Assembly (NCBI GenBank): GCA_964561095.1
Contig: CAZLNV010000041.1
Location: forward strand, 1-5,203
Origin: CAZLNV01 sp964561095
GTDB taxonomy: Bacteria; Bacillota_I; Bacilli_A; RF39; UBA660
DNA length: 5,203 bases
Direction of reading: 5' to 3'
Part shown: positions 5,046 through 5,203 of the stretch, in pieces
Layout of the letters: every line of letters begins with the position of its first letter
Numbering within the stretch: position 1 is the stretch's first letter
The notes under the pieces: generated by a model
Told to the model about the DNA's origin: nothing
Seen by the model: only the letters and a program-made list of their open reading frames with translations
The model's database searches: none
Made by a program: the position numbers and the translations under genes

Positions 5046-5203
5046 ATGGCAAGAGAAAAATTTGATCGTTCAAAACCACATGTTAATATTGGAACTATTG
5101 GACACGTTGACCATGGTAAAACAACATTAACAGCTGCAATTACTAAAAGACAATCTGAAAAATTTGGTGGAGAATTTGTTGATTATGCAAATATCGATAA
5201 AGC
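5046..5203 (+). CDS. tuf: Elongation factor Tu, 5' end only (cut by window edge)
   Basis: EF-Tu delivers aminoacyl-tRNA to the ribosomal A site as a ternary complex with GTP. The visible 52 codons begin MAREKFDRSKPHVNIGTIGH and contain the G1 P-loop GHVDHGKT (19-26) followed by the typical TLTAAIT helix. This distinguishes it from EF-G, IF-2 or SelB. The segment after about residue 34 (KRQSEKFGGEF...YANIDKA) is in the usually variable switch-I approach and runs off the window. The reading frame is open to the edge. A strong AGGAGG lies 9 nt before the ATG. It is the last visible member of the str cluster and probably has both operon and private transcription. Confidence 0.96.
   Translation, partial: MAREKFDRSKPHVNIGTIGHVDHGKTTLTAAITKRQSEKFGGEFVDYANIDK

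Noticed and set aside
1..5203. CRISPR array, tRNA, rRNA, riboswitch or toxin-antitoxin pair
   Set aside because: I saw no spaced direct repeats, tRNA-like cloverleaf, rRNA segment, recognisable riboswitch core, or small paired genes in the gaps, all of which are under 135 bp.

Overview
The window is AT-rich bacterial DNA that reads entirely on the plus strand. It looks like a low-GC Firmicute (Bacilli or Mollicute-related lineage). Ribosomal protein S12 carries the Firmicutes-type N-terminal insertion, EF-G and S7 align best with Bacillus-type sequences recalled from memory, and the ribosome binding sites are classic AAAGGAG/AGGAGG. Every tryptophan in the complete genes is TGG and the stops are TAA or TAG, so nothing indicates a recoded UGA. 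I cannot name a genus.

Layout. Positions 1-135 hold the 3' end of what looks like an IS30-family transposase that has lost its central catalytic block by an in-frame deletion. Positions 136-266 contain probable IS-flanking sequence, a 16-bp A/T palindrome and a strong sigma-A-type promoter. Positions 267-1739 encode a complete cytoplasmic family GH20 beta-N-acetylhexosaminidase with an intact active site. Positions 1740-1871 hold a terminator-like hairpin whose 3' arm is also the -35 box of the next promoter, then a structured 5' leader. From 1872 to the right edge runs the str (streptomycin) cluster: rpsL (S12), rpsG (S7), fusA (EF-G) and the first 52 codons of tuf (EF-Tu). The 123-bp rpsL-rpsG gap can form a long imperfect hairpin. 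The 85-bp fusA-tuf gap contains a good candidate promoter, so tuf may be made both from the operon and on its own.

How the genes work together. S12, S7, EF-G and EF-Tu are all parts of the elongation machinery: decoding centre, 30S head/E-site, translocation, and aminoacyl-tRNA delivery. The hexosaminidase is functionally unrelated. It is its own transcription unit, with its own promoter and probable terminator, between an IS remnant and the head of the str operon. The rpoB-rpoC genes (and the L7Ae-like gene often placed between rpoC and rpsL in Firmicutes) are not immediately upstream, so rpsL heads its own operon here.

The most notable points are an S12 substitution at the normally invariant proline of the streptomycin-region loop (Ile104, E. 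coli Pro91), the terminator/promoter overlap at 1740-1785, the candidate regulatory hairpin between rpsL and rpsG, and the internally deleted transposase. I do not see a new multi-gene system; this is mainly a housekeeping locus with an accessory gene at its upstream border.
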